A DNA stretch of 64,000 nt, taken from assembly GCF_015751765.1 (NCBI RefSeq), contig NZ_JADOTX010000001.1, positions 6,386,001-6,450,000 on the forward strand. Reading direction: 5' to 3'. The DNA comes from Micromonospora ureilytica. Its GTDB lineage: Bacteria > Actinomycetota > Actinomycetes > Mycobacteriales > Micromonosporaceae. A program made the position numbers and the translations under genes. Positions 1 through 8,749 of this stretch are shown piece by piece (within the stretch, counting starts at the first letter, position 1; each line of letters opens with the position of its first letter). Under the pieces are notes generated by a model. That model was not told the DNA's origin and made no database searches. It saw nothing but the letters and a program-made list of their open reading frames with translations.

Positions 1-888
1 ACCGGCCGGATCCAACCCCAGCAGGTACGCCCGCGGCGCCCCGCCGGCCGTCAGCCGCTCAACCAGCGCGTCCAGGCCGGCCAACCGTCCGGCCAACCCA
101 CGCAGCCGGATCGACGCGAGCGGCCCCGGCGGCACCCGGGACAGCAGCCGTCGCCGCTCGGCCAGCAACTCCGCGCGCCAGACGTCGAGCCGTAACCGGT
201 TGGCCTGGTCGCGGGCGGCCACCGGCACCCCGTCCAACCGGCCGACCAGAGCCGGCTCGTGCCCGATCAGCCACCGTCGCTGCGCCGGGGTCAGCCCGGA
301 CCACCAGGCGCTGACCAGCGCGGGCGCGGCGCCGGGGGCCGGCCGGCCCGGCGGGGGCGGGGACGCCCAGCCGGCCCCGGCGGCTCCCGCCAGCTCGTCC
401 AGGCGGCCGGCGGCGGCCCGGTCCGCTGCTGCTGCCCCGTCGAGCGCGGCCCGCAGGGCCGCGGCCACCCCGGCCACGGCCACCCCCGCCGCTGCCACGC
501 CGGCCCGGTCGGTGGGCCGAACCCGGGCGGGATCGACCCGAACCCCGCCCGAGCGGTCCACCAGCAGACCGGCAGCATCGGCCTGGGCAACCGCCAGGGT
601 GAGCCGTGCCTTCGCCACCGTCAGCCGACCGGCCAACTCGGCCAGCACCTGGTCGACCTCGATCAGCGCGGGTGCGATCGAGGCCAGCTCGTCACGAAGA
701 CCGGCGAGCCGAGCGTCCGCCGCCGTGGCTGCCGCACCCGACCAACCGCCCCGCAACCGCCCGCCGGCCGCGCGCAGCCCGTCGACGCGCCGAGCGAGTG
801 GCCCGGTCAACCCCGCCCACGCAGCCCCGGCGGCCCGCCACCCGTCCGGATCGACAGCCCACAGCTGTCGGTAGCCGACGCCGCTCAC
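1..888 (-). CDS. DUF1023-type alpha/beta hydrolase, C-terminus beyond window
   Basis: Partial gene: about 296 codons are visible and the C-terminal part lies left of the window. The protein is rich in Ala and Arg and mostly helical at its N-terminus. It then shows a stretch with WWSGLTPAQRRWLIG, VGRLDGVP and ARDQANR, which is the run-in typical of actinobacterial DUF1023 hydrolases. The catalytic part is not visible. The GTG start at 888 overlaps the TGA of the WXG100-like gene (885-887), so the two genes are translationally coupled. DUF1023 proteins commonly pair with small WXG100-like partners, which the context supports. No function is established; secretion or cell-surface roles are inference. 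Confidence 0.7.
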   Translation of the reverse strand, partial: MSGVGYRQLWAVDPDGWRAAGAAWAGLTGPLARRVDGLRAAGGRLRGGWSGAAATAADARLAGLRDELASIAPALIEVDQVLAELAGRLTVAKARLTLAVAQADAAGLLVDRSGGVRVDPARVRPTDRAGVAAAGVAVAGVAAALRAALDGAAAADRAAAGRLDELAGAAGAGWASPPPPGRPAPGAAPALVSAWWSGLTPAQRRWLIGHEPALVGRLDGVPVAARDQANRLRLDVWRAELLAERRRLLSRVPPGPLASIRLRGLAGRLAGLDALVERLTAGGAPRAYLLGLDPAG

Positions 889-1181
889 CGGGGCAGGGAG
901 GCGAACCGGTCGGCGGCCCGGTCGTCCACCGTGTCGTACGCCTCGGCGGACGCCCGGACCCCGGTGGAGGCCGCCGCGACCCGGGCGCCCAGCCGGCAGA
1001 ACCAGGCGTGCCCGGCTGCCTCCAACCCGGCCAGGGCCGCGCCGGCTCGCCACTCGGGCGCCGCCACCACCAGCCCGGACAGCCCCGCGAGGCCAGACGC
1101 CAACCGGCGCGCCTCGTCGTCGAGCAGGACGGCGACCGCCCGCAACTCCTCCAGCCGGACGGCGAACGGCTCGTCGGACAT
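885..1181 (-). CDS. WXG100/ESAT-6-like small helical protein
   Basis: A 98-residue protein starting at MSDEPFAVRLEEL. It is almost entirely helical, with a central turn around PEWRAGAALAG in place of a canonical WxG. Length and helix-turn-helix layout fit the WXG100/ESAT-6-like superfamily, whose members form antiparallel helical hairpins and often leave the cell by type VII secretion or act as N-terminal partners of larger effectors. The ATG at 1181 is preferred over an upstream extension because the extension has unusual composition and the body of the family begins here. It is the first gene of a two-gene operon with the DUF1023 hydrolase. Confidence 0.65.
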   Translation of the reverse strand: MSDEPFAVRLEELRAVAVLLDDEARRLASGLAGLSGLVVAAPEWRAGAALAGLEAAGHAWFCRLGARVAAASTGVRASAEAYDTVDDRAADRFASLPR

Positions 1182-1352
1182 GACCACACCCCCGTGGACG
1201 ATCGGCATCGACGCGCTGACGCTAGGTGCCTGCCGGAGGTCGCGCGGTGCCCTGTGGACAGCCGGCGTCGAGGCGTACCCCGGGGTGTCCACAGGCGTTG
1301 CCCAGCGCGAGCCCGACGGCTAATCTGCGGCCCCGACCGCCGGTAGGGTGGT

Positions 1353-1724
1353 GTGGTGATCGTCGCTGTCGGCATCGACGTCGTCCTGGTCGACCGGTTC
1401 GCCCGGGCCCTGGCACGGACGCCGCTGCTCGCCGACCGGCTCTTCACCGAGGCCGAGCGGCACACCCGCTCCGGCAACCCGCGCTCGCCCGAATCGCTCG
1501 CCGCCCGGTTCGCCGCCAAGGAGGCGGTGGCGAAGGCCCTCGGCGCTCCGGCCGGGCTGAACTGGCACGACTGCGAGATCGTGCCCGACCCGGACGGCCG
1601 CCCCTGGCTGGCCGTCTCCGGCACTGTCGCGGCGGTGGCCGACGCGCGTGGGGTAAACCACTGGCATCTCTCGTTGTCGCACGACGGCGGGATCGCCTCG
1701 GCGATGGTGGTCGCGGAACGATGA
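1353..1724 (+). CDS. acpS: holo-[acyl-carrier-protein] synthase
   Basis: 123 residues, the usual AcpS length. It transfers 4'-phosphopantetheine from CoA to the serine of acyl carrier protein for fatty acid synthesis in the cytoplasm. The N-terminal [14 protein letters not shown] carries the Mg-binding Asp of the AcpS GxDxxxxxR region, and [14 protein letters not shown] matches the second conserved motif (FaxKEAxxKALG). The C-terminal [15 protein letters not shown] is also typical. The start is GTG, with a second GTG-like codon context nearby, so the exact first codon is uncertain by one or two residues. The gene heads the acpS-nnr-alr-tsaE block conserved in actinobacteria. Confidence 0.95.
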   Translation: MVIVAVGIDVVLVDRFARALARTPLLADRLFTEAERHTRSGNPRSPESLAARFAAKEAVAKALGAPAGLNWHDCEIVPDPDGRPWLAVSGTVAAVADARGVNHWHLSLSHDGGIASAMVVAER

Positions 1725-1779
1725 CGTCGGCCGGGAGGGCCGGTCAGGTCCGCCCGCGAACGGAATGGGACACGGTGGC

Positions 1780-3249
1780 ATGAGAGCGGTGTGGCGGGTT
1801 GCCGACGTACGGGCGGCCGAGGCGGGGTTGATGGGCACGCTGCCGGAGGGGACGCTGATGCAGCGGGCCGCCGCCGGCCTGGCCCGCCGCGCCGGGCTCC
1901 TGCTCGCCGAACGGGGCGGGGTCTACGGCGGCCACGTGCTGCTGCTGGTCGGCTCCGGTGACAACGGCGGCGACGCGTTGTACGCGGGGGAACGGCTGGC
2001 CCGGCGAGGTGTCCAGGTGGCCGCACTGCTGCTCACCCCGGGGCGGGCGCACGCCGCCGGGCTGGCCGCGCTGCGAGCCGCCGGCGGCCGGCTGGTGCCG
2101 AGCCCGGCGGGCCCGGTCGACCTGGTCCTCGACGGCATCGTCGGCATCGGTGGCACCGGCGGGCTCCGGGCCAACGCGGACGAGGTGGTCCAGCGCCTCG
2201 GCGACCTGCGCGGACGCGACGGGGAGCGGGCCACAGTGCTGGCGGTCGACGTGCCCAGCGGGGTCGCGGTCGACACCGGCCACGTGCCGCTGTCCGCGTC
2301 CGGCCGACCCACAGCGGTCCGCGCCGATGTGACGGTGGCCTTCGGCGCGCTGAAGCCCGCCCTGGTGGTCGGCCCGGCCGCCGCGCTGGCCGGGCAGGTC
2401 GAGCTTGTCGACATCGGGCTGCGTCCGTGGCTGCGCGGCACCCCGGCGCTGCGGGTCACCGAGTGGTCCGACCTGGTCGACTGGTGGCCCGAGCTGGGCC
2501 CGGCGTCGGAGAAGTACACCCGGGGCGTGGTGGGGGTGGCGACCGGCTCGGCGACCTACCCCGGTGCGGCGGTGCTCTCCGTGGGCGGCGCCCTGGCCGG
2601 GCCCACCGGCCTGGTCCGCTACGCCGGCGGCGCCCGCGCCGAGGTGCTGCACCAGCACCCCTCGGTGATCGCCAGTGGGCGGGTCGCCGACGCGGGCCGA
2701 GTGCAGGCCTGGGTCTGCGGCTCCGGACTGGGCACCGGTGCCGACGCGGCGGCCGAGCTGCGTGCCGTACTGGCCGCCCCGGTTCCGGTGGTGCTCGACG
2801 CCGACGCCCTGACCCTGCTGGTGGACGGCTCGCTCGCCGACCGCCTGCGCGGCCGGGACGCGCCCATCGTCGTCACCCCGCACGACCGGGAGTTCACGCG
2901 CCTCTGCGGGGAGGAACCGGGCGCCGACCGGGTCGGCGCCGCGCTGCGGCTGGCCGCCTGGATGAACGCGGTGGTGCTGCTCAAGGGCGACCGCACGGTG
3001 ATCGGCACACCGGACGGTCGGGCGTACGTCAACCCGACCGGCACCCCGGCGCTGGCCACCGGCGGCACCGGCGACGTGTTGGCCGGGCTGCTCGGCTCGC
3101 TGCTGGCGGCCGGGGTGCCCGCCGATCGGGCCGCCGCCTCGGCCGCGTACCTGCATGGGCTCGCCGGGCGGGAGGCGGCCCGGAGCGGGCCGGTGACCGC
3201 GCCCGACGTGGCGACAGCGTTGCGTCCGGTGCTGGCCCGGCTGGGCTGA
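1780..3249 (+). CDS. nnr: bifunctional NAD(P)H-hydrate epimerase / ADP-dependent dehydratase
   Basis: 489 residues from the ATG at 1780 (MRAVWRVADVRAAE); an in-frame ATG 15 bp earlier is less likely because the conserved sequence begins here. The N-terminal half is a YjeF_N epimerase domain (GSGDNGGDALYAGERL binds the dinucleotide; VLDGIVGIGGTGGLR). The C-terminal half is a YjeF_C/ribokinase-like dehydratase (VLDADALTLL, TPHDREF, GGTGDVLAGLLGSLLA). The enzyme repairs hydrated NADH and NADPH. It lies between acpS and alr on the same strand and is probably cotranscribed with them. Confidence 0.95.
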   Translation: MRAVWRVADVRAAEAGLMGTLPEGTLMQRAAAGLARRAGLLLAERGGVYGGHVLLLVGSGDNGGDALYAGERLARRGVQVAALLLTPGRAHAAGLAALRAAGGRLVPSPAGPVDLVLDGIVGIGGTGGLRANADEVVQRLGDLRGRDGERATVLAVDVPSGVAVDTGHVPLSASGRPTAVRADVTVAFGALKPALVVGPAAALAGQVELVDIGLRPWLRGTPALRVTEWSDLVDWWPELGPASEKYTRGVVGVATGSATYPGAAVLSVGGALAGPTGLVRYAGGARAEVLHQHPSVIASGRVADAGRVQAWVCGSGLGTGADAAAELRAVLAAPVPVVLDADALTLLVDGSLADRLRGRDAPIVVTPHDREFTRLCGEEPGADRVGAALRLAAWMNAVVLLKGDRTVIGTPDGRAYVNPTGTPALATGGTGDVLAGLLGSLLAAGVPADRAAASAAYLHGLAGREAARSGPVTAPDVATALRPVLARLG

Positions 3250-3339
3250 ACCTGTCGGTTCCGGGTGCGGTGACCGGATCGCCGCGTCGGGACGTGCGTC
3301 GCCGCCCGCGGTGATCACGGCGGAAAGTAGGCTGGGCAC

Positions 3340-4458
3340 ATGTGGCAGGCCGAGGTACGCGTCGATCTTGACGCCATCCGCGAGAACGTGAGCAGGCTCC
3401 GTTCCGGCACCACCGCCGAGTTGATGGCGGTGGTGAAGGCCGACGGGTACGGCCATGGCATGCTTCCGGCCGCCCGCGCGGCGCTCGACGCCGGCGCGGA
3501 CTGGCTCGGCGTCTGCACCCTCGACGAGGCGCTCACCCTGCGGCGGGCCGGCGTGACAGTGCCGGTGCTGGCCTGGCTGCTCGCGCCCGGGTTGCCGCTG
3601 CACGAGGGGGTCAGCGCCGGGGTGGACCTGGGCACGGCCAGCCTGGCGCAATTGGACGAGATGATCGAGGCGAGTCGCCTGGCCGGGCGCCCCGCCCGCC
3701 TGCACCTCAAGATCGATACGGGGCTGTCGCGGGGTGGCGCGACAGTCGCCGACTGGCCCGCGCTGCTGGACGCCGCCGCGAAGGCGCAGGCCGACGGCCT
3801 GGTCGAGGTGGTCGGCGTGTGGAGCCACTTCGTGTACGCGGACTCGCCCGGCCACCCCACCACCGACCGCCAACTGGCCGTCTTCCACGAGGGGCTGGCC
3901 ATGGTCGAGCGGGCCGGGCTGCGACCGCGCTGGCGGCACCTCGCCAACTCGGCCGCCACCCTCACCCGCCCGGACACCCACTTCGACCTGGTTCGCCCCG
4001 GCCTGGCCATCTACGGGCTCTCCCCGGTGGCCGGCGAGACGTACGGATTGCGGCCGGCGATGACCGCCCGCGCCCGGGTGATGCTCACCAAGCGGGTGCC
4101 CGCCGGCACCGGCATCTCCTACGGGCACGCCTACACGACGGAAGCCGACGCGAACCTGGCCGTGGTGCCGCTCGGCTACGCCGACGGGGTTCCCCGGCAC
4201 GCGTCCAACACCGGCCCGGTGCAGCTCGGCGGCGTACGCCGGACGATCTCGGGGCGGGTCTGCATGGACCAGTTCGTGCTCGACTGCGGCGACGACCCGG
4301 TGGCCGACGGCGACGTGGCGACACTCTTCGGCAGCGGCGTCGACGGCGAGCCGACCGCGGACGACTGGGCCGAGGCGGTCGGCACGATCAACTACGAGAT
4401 CGTCACCCGGTTCGGTGGCACGCGGGTGCCCCGGGTCTACGACGGCGAAAAACCGTGA
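3340..4458 (+). CDS. alr: alanine racemase
   Basis: 372 residues, normal for the family. It is a PLP enzyme that interconverts L- and D-alanine for peptidoglycan synthesis. The PLP lysine lies in MAVVKADGYGHG (about residue 35), the catalytic tyrosine region is GISYGHAYTT, and the C-terminal barrel contains GRVCMDQFVLD. It starts at ATG (MWQAEVRVDLDAI), about 90 bp after nnr, and is followed closely by a hydrolase and tsaE. The alr-hydrolase-tsaE-tsaB order is a recognised actinobacterial arrangement. Confidence 0.96.
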   Translation: MWQAEVRVDLDAIRENVSRLRSGTTAELMAVVKADGYGHGMLPAARAALDAGADWLGVCTLDEALTLRRAGVTVPVLAWLLAPGLPLHEGVSAGVDLGTASLAQLDEMIEASRLAGRPARLHLKIDTGLSRGGATVADWPALLDAAAKAQADGLVEVVGVWSHFVYADSPGHPTTDRQLAVFHEGLAMVERAGLRPRWRHLANSAATLTRPDTHFDLVRPGLAIYGLSPVAGETYGLRPAMTARARVMLTKRVPAGTGISYGHAYTTEADANLAVVPLGYADGVPRHASNTGPVQLGGVRRTISGRVCMDQFVLDCGDDPVADGDVATLFGSGVDGEPTADDWAEAVGTINYEIVTRFGGTRVPRVYDGEKP

Positions 4459-4513
4459 GCGCGAGGAGTGAGCCGGGGTTGCGAGCCCCGCAGTCGCGAA
4501 CCAGGGTGGCACC

Positions 4514-5617
4514 GTGAGCTATCGCGTTCCGCGTCCGCGGACGGCCGTTGGCCGGGTCGCCGGGATCGTCGGCGCGGCGGTGGGGGTGGCCGCGGCGGGT
4601 CTGGCGGCCGGGGTCGCGACCGAGCGGACCCTGGTCCGCCGGCTCAAGGCCGACCCGGCTGACCGCTACGCGCACGAGACGTTCGACAAGCAGCGGTACG
4701 ACGAGGCGTTCCGCCTGGAGCTGCCGGACGGCACGGACATCCACGTCGAGGTGGTCGAGCCGACCCGGCCGGTGCCGGGGCGCCCGACGGTGGTGCTGGT
4801 GCACGGCTTCTGCCTGGACATGGGGACGTTCCACTTCCAGCGCCAGATGCTGGCCGCCCGTGGTGACTACCGGATCGTGGCGTACGACCAGCCCGGTCAC
4901 GGCCGGTCCGGCCGGCTGGAGACCGGGGAGTACGACCTCGCGGTGCTCGGCCGGACGCTGCGCCAGGTGATCGACCGAACCGCACCGGAAGGGCCGCTGG
5001 TGCTGGTCGGCCACTCGATGGGCGGCATGACCATCATGGCGTTCGCCGAGCTGTTCCCGGAGCTGTTCGGGGACCGGGTGGTGGGCACCGTTCTGATGGC
5101 CACGTCGGGCGGGCTCGTCGCGGAGACCAAGCTGGTCGCGCCCGCGCTGCTCGGCCGGGTCGGTGGCCCGGTGCTGTACATGGTCAGCAACGCCACCCGG
5201 TACGGCGGGCCGGTGATCGACAGGGCCCGCAAGTCGACGTCGAACGTGGCCTGGCTGTTGACCCGCAAGTACGGCTTCGGCACCCGCAAGCCCAGCCCGT
5301 CGCTGGTGTCCTACGTGGAGACGATGAACTCCCGGACGTCGGCCGACACGGTGACCCGTTACCTGCGGACCCTGGCCACCCACTCGCGCTTCCCGGCGCT
5401 GGCGGCGTTGGCGGCGACTCCGGTGCTGGTGGTGGTCGGTGACAAGGACATGATCACTCCGGTGACCCACTCCGAGGAGATCGTCCGCCGGCTGCCGCAC
5501 GCCGAGTTCGTGAAGATCGAGGACAGCGGTCACGTGGTGATGTTGGAGCACGCGGACGAGGTCAACGCCGCCCTGGCGCGGTTCCTGGAGTCATTGCAGA
5601 TCGTGGAGGAACGGTGA
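4514..5617 (+). CDS. alpha/beta-fold hydrolase with N-terminal membrane segment
   Basis: 367 residues. The N-terminus holds a hydrophobic Gly/Ala-rich segment (VAGIVGAAVGVAAAGLAAG, about residues 14-33) that probably anchors the protein. The hydrolase core follows: oxyanion region VLVHGFCLDMG, nucleophile elbow GHSMGGM with Ser near residue 165, an acid near VVGDKDM, and a C-terminal His in EDSGHVVMLEH. The start is a GTG (SYRVPRPRTAVG). The stop overlaps the tsaE start (GTGA at 5614-5617). A hydrolase in this position between alr and tsaE is conserved in actinobacteria, but its substrate is not known to me. Confidence 0.85.
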   Translation: MSYRVPRPRTAVGRVAGIVGAAVGVAAAGLAAGVATERTLVRRLKADPADRYAHETFDKQRYDEAFRLELPDGTDIHVEVVEPTRPVPGRPTVVLVHGFCLDMGTFHFQRQMLAARGDYRIVAYDQPGHGRSGRLETGEYDLAVLGRTLRQVIDRTAPEGPLVLVGHSMGGMTIMAFAELFPELFGDRVVGTVLMATSGGLVAETKLVAPALLGRVGGPVLYMVSNATRYGGPVIDRARKSTSNVAWLLTRKYGFGTRKPSPSLVSYVETMNSRTSADTVTRYLRTLATHSRFPALAALAATPVLVVVGDKDMITPVTHSEEIVRRLPHAEFVKIEDSGHVVMLEHADEVNAALARFLESLQIVEER

Positions 5618-6096
5618 GTCACGTCGTCAAGCTGCCGACCGTCGAGGACACTCGGGACTTCGGCCGGCGGCTGGCCGGGCTGCTGCGCGCCGGCGACCTG
5701 GTGCTGTTGACCGGCCCGCTGGGCGCCGGCAAGACCGCCCTCACCCAGGGCATCGGCGCCGGGCTCGGTGTCCTCGGGGACATCACCTCGCCGACCTTCG
5801 TGATCGCTCGGGTGCACCGCCGCGACCCGGCCCGGGGCGGCCGGGTGGCGCTGGTGCACGCCGACGCGTACCGACTGGGTGACGCCACCGACCCGCGCGC
5901 CGAGATCGACGACCTGGACCTCGACGCGTCGGTGGACGACTCGGTGACAGTTGTGGAGTGGGGCGAGGGCCTGGTGGAGCAGTTGGTGGACGCGCACCTG
6001 CGGGTTCGCATCGACCGCCGCGACGACGACACCCGCATCGTCGAGCTGGACCCGATCGGCGGCGACTGGGCCCGGCGGCTCGCCGACCTGGGCTAG
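5614..6096 (+). CDS. tsaE: tRNA threonylcarbamoyladenosine biosynthesis ATPase TsaE
   Basis: 160 residues. The Walker A motif GPLGAGKTALTQGIG sits near residues 36-50, followed by SPTFVIARVHR and a VVEWGEGL Walker-B-like segment. TsaE is the ATPase partner of TsaB/TsaD in making t6A37 of ANN-decoding tRNAs. The GTG start overlaps the stop of the upstream hydrolase. Its partners tsaB and tsaD lie 2-3 kb downstream on the same strand, separated by ung and a divergent regulator. Confidence 0.95.
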   Translation: MSHVVKLPTVEDTRDFGRRLAGLLRAGDLVLLTGPLGAGKTALTQGIGAGLGVLGDITSPTFVIARVHRRDPARGGRVALVHADAYRLGDATDPRAEIDDLDLDASVDDSVTVVEWGEGLVEQLVDAHLRVRIDRRDDDTRIVELDPIGGDWARRLADLG

Positions 6097-6161
6097 GTCG
6101 GTGGCTGTCGTACCCGGTGCCTAGAGTGCGGGGGACCGACCCGCGCTGTGAGAGGTTTCTG

Positions 6162-6863
6162 ATGCCCGACGACGCTCCCGCCCTGGATCTGCTGGCCCTG
6201 CTGCCGGAGCAGTGGCGTGCCGTGCTCACCCCGCACCTCGACCCGGCACGCACCGCCGCGCTGGCCGAGTTCGTCGCCCGGGAATACGCGACGCAGACCG
6301 TCTTCCCGCCTCTGGAGGACCTGTTCTCGGCCTACCGGCTCTGCCCGCCGCAGGGCACCCGGGTGCTCATCCTCGGGCAGGATCCCTACCACCGGGCCGG
6401 GCAGGCACACGGGTTGAGCTTCAGCGTCCGTGACGGTGTGACGGTGCCGCCGTCGTTGCGCAACGTCTTCAAGGAGTTGGGCGAGGACGTGGGCGTCGCC
6501 AAGCCGCGCAGCGGCAACCTCGACGGTTGGGCCGCCCAGGGTGTGCTGCTGCTCAACGCGGTGCTGACCGTCCGCCAGGCCACCCCGGGCTCGCACGCCA
6601 ACGCCGGCTGGGAAGAGTTCACCGACGCGACCATCCGGGCACTGGACGCGGCACCGGACCGGGTGGTCTTCCTGCTCTGGGGTGGCTACGCCCGCAAGAA
6701 GGCCGCACTTGTCACCAATCCGCAGCACGTGGTGCTGGAGGCGGGTCACCCCAGCCCGATGAACCCGCGCGGCTTCCTCGGCAGCCGCCCGTTCAGCGCC
6801 GCCAACAAGGCACTCGCCGACGCCGGCCTGCCCACCATCGACTGGGAGCACACCGCCGGCTGA
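6162..6863 (+). CDS. ung: uracil-DNA glycosylase
   Basis: 233 residues from ATG at 6162. It excises uracil from DNA and is family 1 by motifs: the catalytic water-activating Asp is in GQDPYH (about residue 71) and the C-terminal motif is GHPSPMNPRGF with the active-site His. LFSAYRLCPPQGTRVLILGQDPYH and GVLLLNAVLTV are characteristic. The start is chosen because MPDDAPALDLLALLPEQW begins the family-length protein; longer upstream readings run into tsaE. It ends in a short GC hairpin (6855-6869) facing the convergent regulator. Confidence 0.95.
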   Translation: MPDDAPALDLLALLPEQWRAVLTPHLDPARTAALAEFVAREYATQTVFPPLEDLFSAYRLCPPQGTRVLILGQDPYHRAGQAHGLSFSVRDGVTVPPSLRNVFKELGEDVGVAKPRSGNLDGWAAQGVLLLNAVLTVRQATPGSHANAGWEEFTDATIRALDAAPDRVVFLLWGGYARKKAALVTNPQHVVLEAGHPSPMNPRGFLGSRPFSAANKALADAGLPTIDWEHTAG

Positions 6864-6910
6864 GCCGGCACTCGTCGACGTCCTGCTGCTGGTTCGGCCA
6901 GGCAGGTGGC

Positions 6911-7615
6911 TCAGCTCTTGCTGGCCAGCTGCCGGTCCCGGTAGCGGCGCAACAACTCGGCGGCGCGCGGCTCGCTCAGCTCCAGCTCGACAAGCGGCAC
7001 CACCTGGTAACTCCGCCCGCCGTGGCGCACCTCGATCGTCTCGGGCAACTCGTCGCACATCGTGGCCCTGATCTCCCCGTACCGGGTCGACCACAGGTGT
7101 TCGCCCGGCTCTTCGGGCTCCAACCACACCCCGCCGAACTCACCCCAGCGGGCGTTCCATCGCTGGCCGTAGTGCGTCTCCAGCCAGCGGGTGAACGCTC
7201 TGGAGTCCTGCCAGCGCAGGGCGATCTCCAGCGCGTCGACCGGCACCGGCGCGCCCTGCAACAGCGCTGCGGTGCTTCCGGTGATCACCTGCGGGAAGTC
7301 GGTGAGCCGATCCAGCAGCCGATCCAACCCCAGCCCGTCGATTCGCTCGGCGATCGGCCGGGCGGCCAAGCCGTCGATCCGGGCGTCGAGGTGCGCGTCC
7401 AACGGCTCGACCCCGATGACCAACTGCACATCCATCGCGGCAAGCAACCGCTCCAGCACGGCGATGGTCGGCGCTCGCTCACCGCGTTCGAACCGGGCCA
7501 CCGCTGCCTGGTCGACCTCGGCCAGCGCGGCCAACTGACGCTGACTCAGGTCGCGCAGATGTCGTTGCTGCCGCACGGCAGCGCCGAGAAGGGTGACGAG
7601 GCGAGTGGATGACAT
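6911..7615 (-). CDS. XRE-family regulator with nucleotidyltransferase-like C-terminal domain
   Basis: 234 residues. Residues about 8-60 form an XRE helix-turn-helix (LSQRQLAALAEVDQAAVARFERG). A linker follows, then ITGSTAALLQGAPVPVDALEIAL (about residues 119-141). This resembles the core of AbiEii/MNT-like nucleotidyltransferases (GGxAxxLxG...DxDxxL), but the usual DxD is replaced by D-A-L-E, so catalytic activity is doubtful. The rest is acidic with WLEPEEPG and a C-terminal Arg-rich helix. It is convergent with ung. The regulator assignment is sound; the second domain is tentative. Its targets are unknown, and the 50-bp palindrome upstream is a candidate. Confidence 0.65.
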   Translation of the reverse strand: MSSTRLVTLLGAAVRQQRHLRDLSQRQLAALAEVDQAAVARFERGERAPTIAVLERLLAAMDVQLVIGVEPLDAHLDARIDGLAARPIAERIDGLGLDRLLDRLTDFPQVITGSTAALLQGAPVPVDALEIALRWQDSRAFTRWLETHYGQRWNARWGEFGGVWLEPEEPGEHLWSTRYGEIRATMCDELPETIEVRHGGRSYQVVPLVELELSEPRAAELLRRYRDRQLASKS

Positions 7616-8071
7616 CCCGGCATGATGAGCCGAGGGCGAGACGTCCGCGATCCCATTGCGGCAGATCGGCGGCTTGTTGTCGATCCGGCCCGGAGAATCG
7701 CCCGGTCCGTGATCTGGCGGCGGATGGCGGGCCTTACTTCAATGAGCGTGATGTCTGTGAGTCATCAGGATGATTCAGAGACATCACGCTCACTAGGGTG
7801 ATGTTGCCGTCCGTCCGTCCGTCGGTTGGGCGGTGGGGGCGGGCCGTCGGTCAGCTGAGGCCGTGCGATGGGTGGGGGCCGTGCGGGACGGGTGGGGGCC
7901 GCCCCCGGCGGGGCCCCTGGCGACCGGCTGTGGGCGTGGTGGCACCCAGGGCGAGGCGGCGGGGCAGCAGGACGAGACGGCGGGGCAGCCCTGCGGCGGG
8001 GCGAGGTCTGCGGCCGGTGGCGGGGCGGGGCGTGACCGGGGCGCGAGGCGGGGCGGCTAGGCTGGCTTACC
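7616..8071. other. non-coding interval between regulator and tsaB
   Basis: No convincing gene is seen. The interval holds a 50-bp near-perfect palindrome (7743-7792) and, from about 7930 to 8050, G-rich repeats of a GGCGGGGCAG-like unit just before tsaB. The reading frames in this stretch have no family character. Confidence 0.6.
7743..7792. repeat. 50-bp near-perfect palindrome
   Basis: Two 25-nt arms meet without a loop; 22 of 25 positions pair. The outer 14 bp are perfect (TGAGCGTGATGTCT at 7743-7756 and its complement at 7779-7792). It lies between the divergently transcribed XRE regulator and tsaB. It may be an operator for the regulator, a cruciform, or a member of a dispersed palindromic repeat family; the sequence alone does not decide. 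Confidence 0.8.
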
Positions 8072-8749
8072 GTGCTCGTACTCGTGGTGGACAGCTCGAC
8101 CCCCGCGGTCACCGCGGCGCTGGTGGAGGTCTCGGCAGACGGCGTGGTATCGCGGGCGCTCCGGTGCACGGTCGACGCCCGCGCGCACGGTGAGTTGCTC
8201 GCGCCGCAGGTGGACGCGGTCCTCGCCGACGCCGACGCACGCCCCCGTGACCTGACCGCCATCGTCGCCGGGCTCGGCCCGGGGCCGTTCACCGGGCTAC
8301 GGGTCGGCCTGGTCACCGCCGCGACCATGGGTCAGGTGCTCGGCATCCCCACGTACGGCGTCTGTTCGCTGGACGCCATCGGCTACCCGGCGGCGTCCGG
8401 CGCGCCGGTCCTGGCCGCCAGCGATGCTCGGCGTAAGGAGCTCTACTGGGCCGTCTACGACGGTGCCGGTCAGCGGATCGTCGGGCCTGAGGTGTCCGCA
8501 CCGGCGGTCGCCGCGGCGCGCGCCCGCGAACTGGGCGCGACGATCGCGGTCGGCGACGGGGCACACCGGTACGCCGAGGTGCTGGACCTGCCCGTTCGGG
8601 TCGAGCCGCGCTACCCGGACGCGACCGTGTTGGCGCTGCTGGCCGCCGAGCGAATCCGGGCGGGTGCGGCCAGTGAGCGGCTCACCCCGCTCTACCTGCG
8701 CCGCCCCGACGCGGTGGCGGCCACCGGCCGCAAACCGGTCCTGCCATGA
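8072..8749 (+). CDS. tsaB: tRNA threonylcarbamoyladenosine biosynthesis protein TsaB
   Basis: 225 residues with a GTG start. An ASKHA-type fold is indicated by LVLVVDSSTPAVTAALV and the GLGPGPFTGLRVG loop. TsaB is the non-catalytic dimer partner of TsaD in t6A synthesis. The stop overlaps the ATG of rimI (ATGA, 8746-8749), and rimI overlaps tsaD, giving the standard tsaB-rimI-tsaD operon. Confidence 0.95.
   Translation: MLVLVVDSSTPAVTAALVEVSADGVVSRALRCTVDARAHGELLAPQVDAVLADADARPRDLTAIVAGLGPGPFTGLRVGLVTAATMGQVLGIPTYGVCSLDAIGYPAASGAPVLAASDARRKELYWAVYDGAGQRIVGPEVSAPAVAAARARELGATIAVGDGAHRYAEVLDLPVRVEPRYPDATVLALLAAERIRAGAASERLTPLYLRRPDAVAATGRKPVLP

Noticed and set aside
1744..4512. Very long minus-strand open frame antisense to nnr and alr
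   Set aside because: High-GC shadow frame of two well-identified genes; Arg/Gly/Pro/His-rich with no domain.
7798..8193. Plus-strand open frame before tsaB
   Set aside because: Low-complexity Gly/Arg/Ala sequence overlapping the tsaB start; no ribosome binding site or family match.
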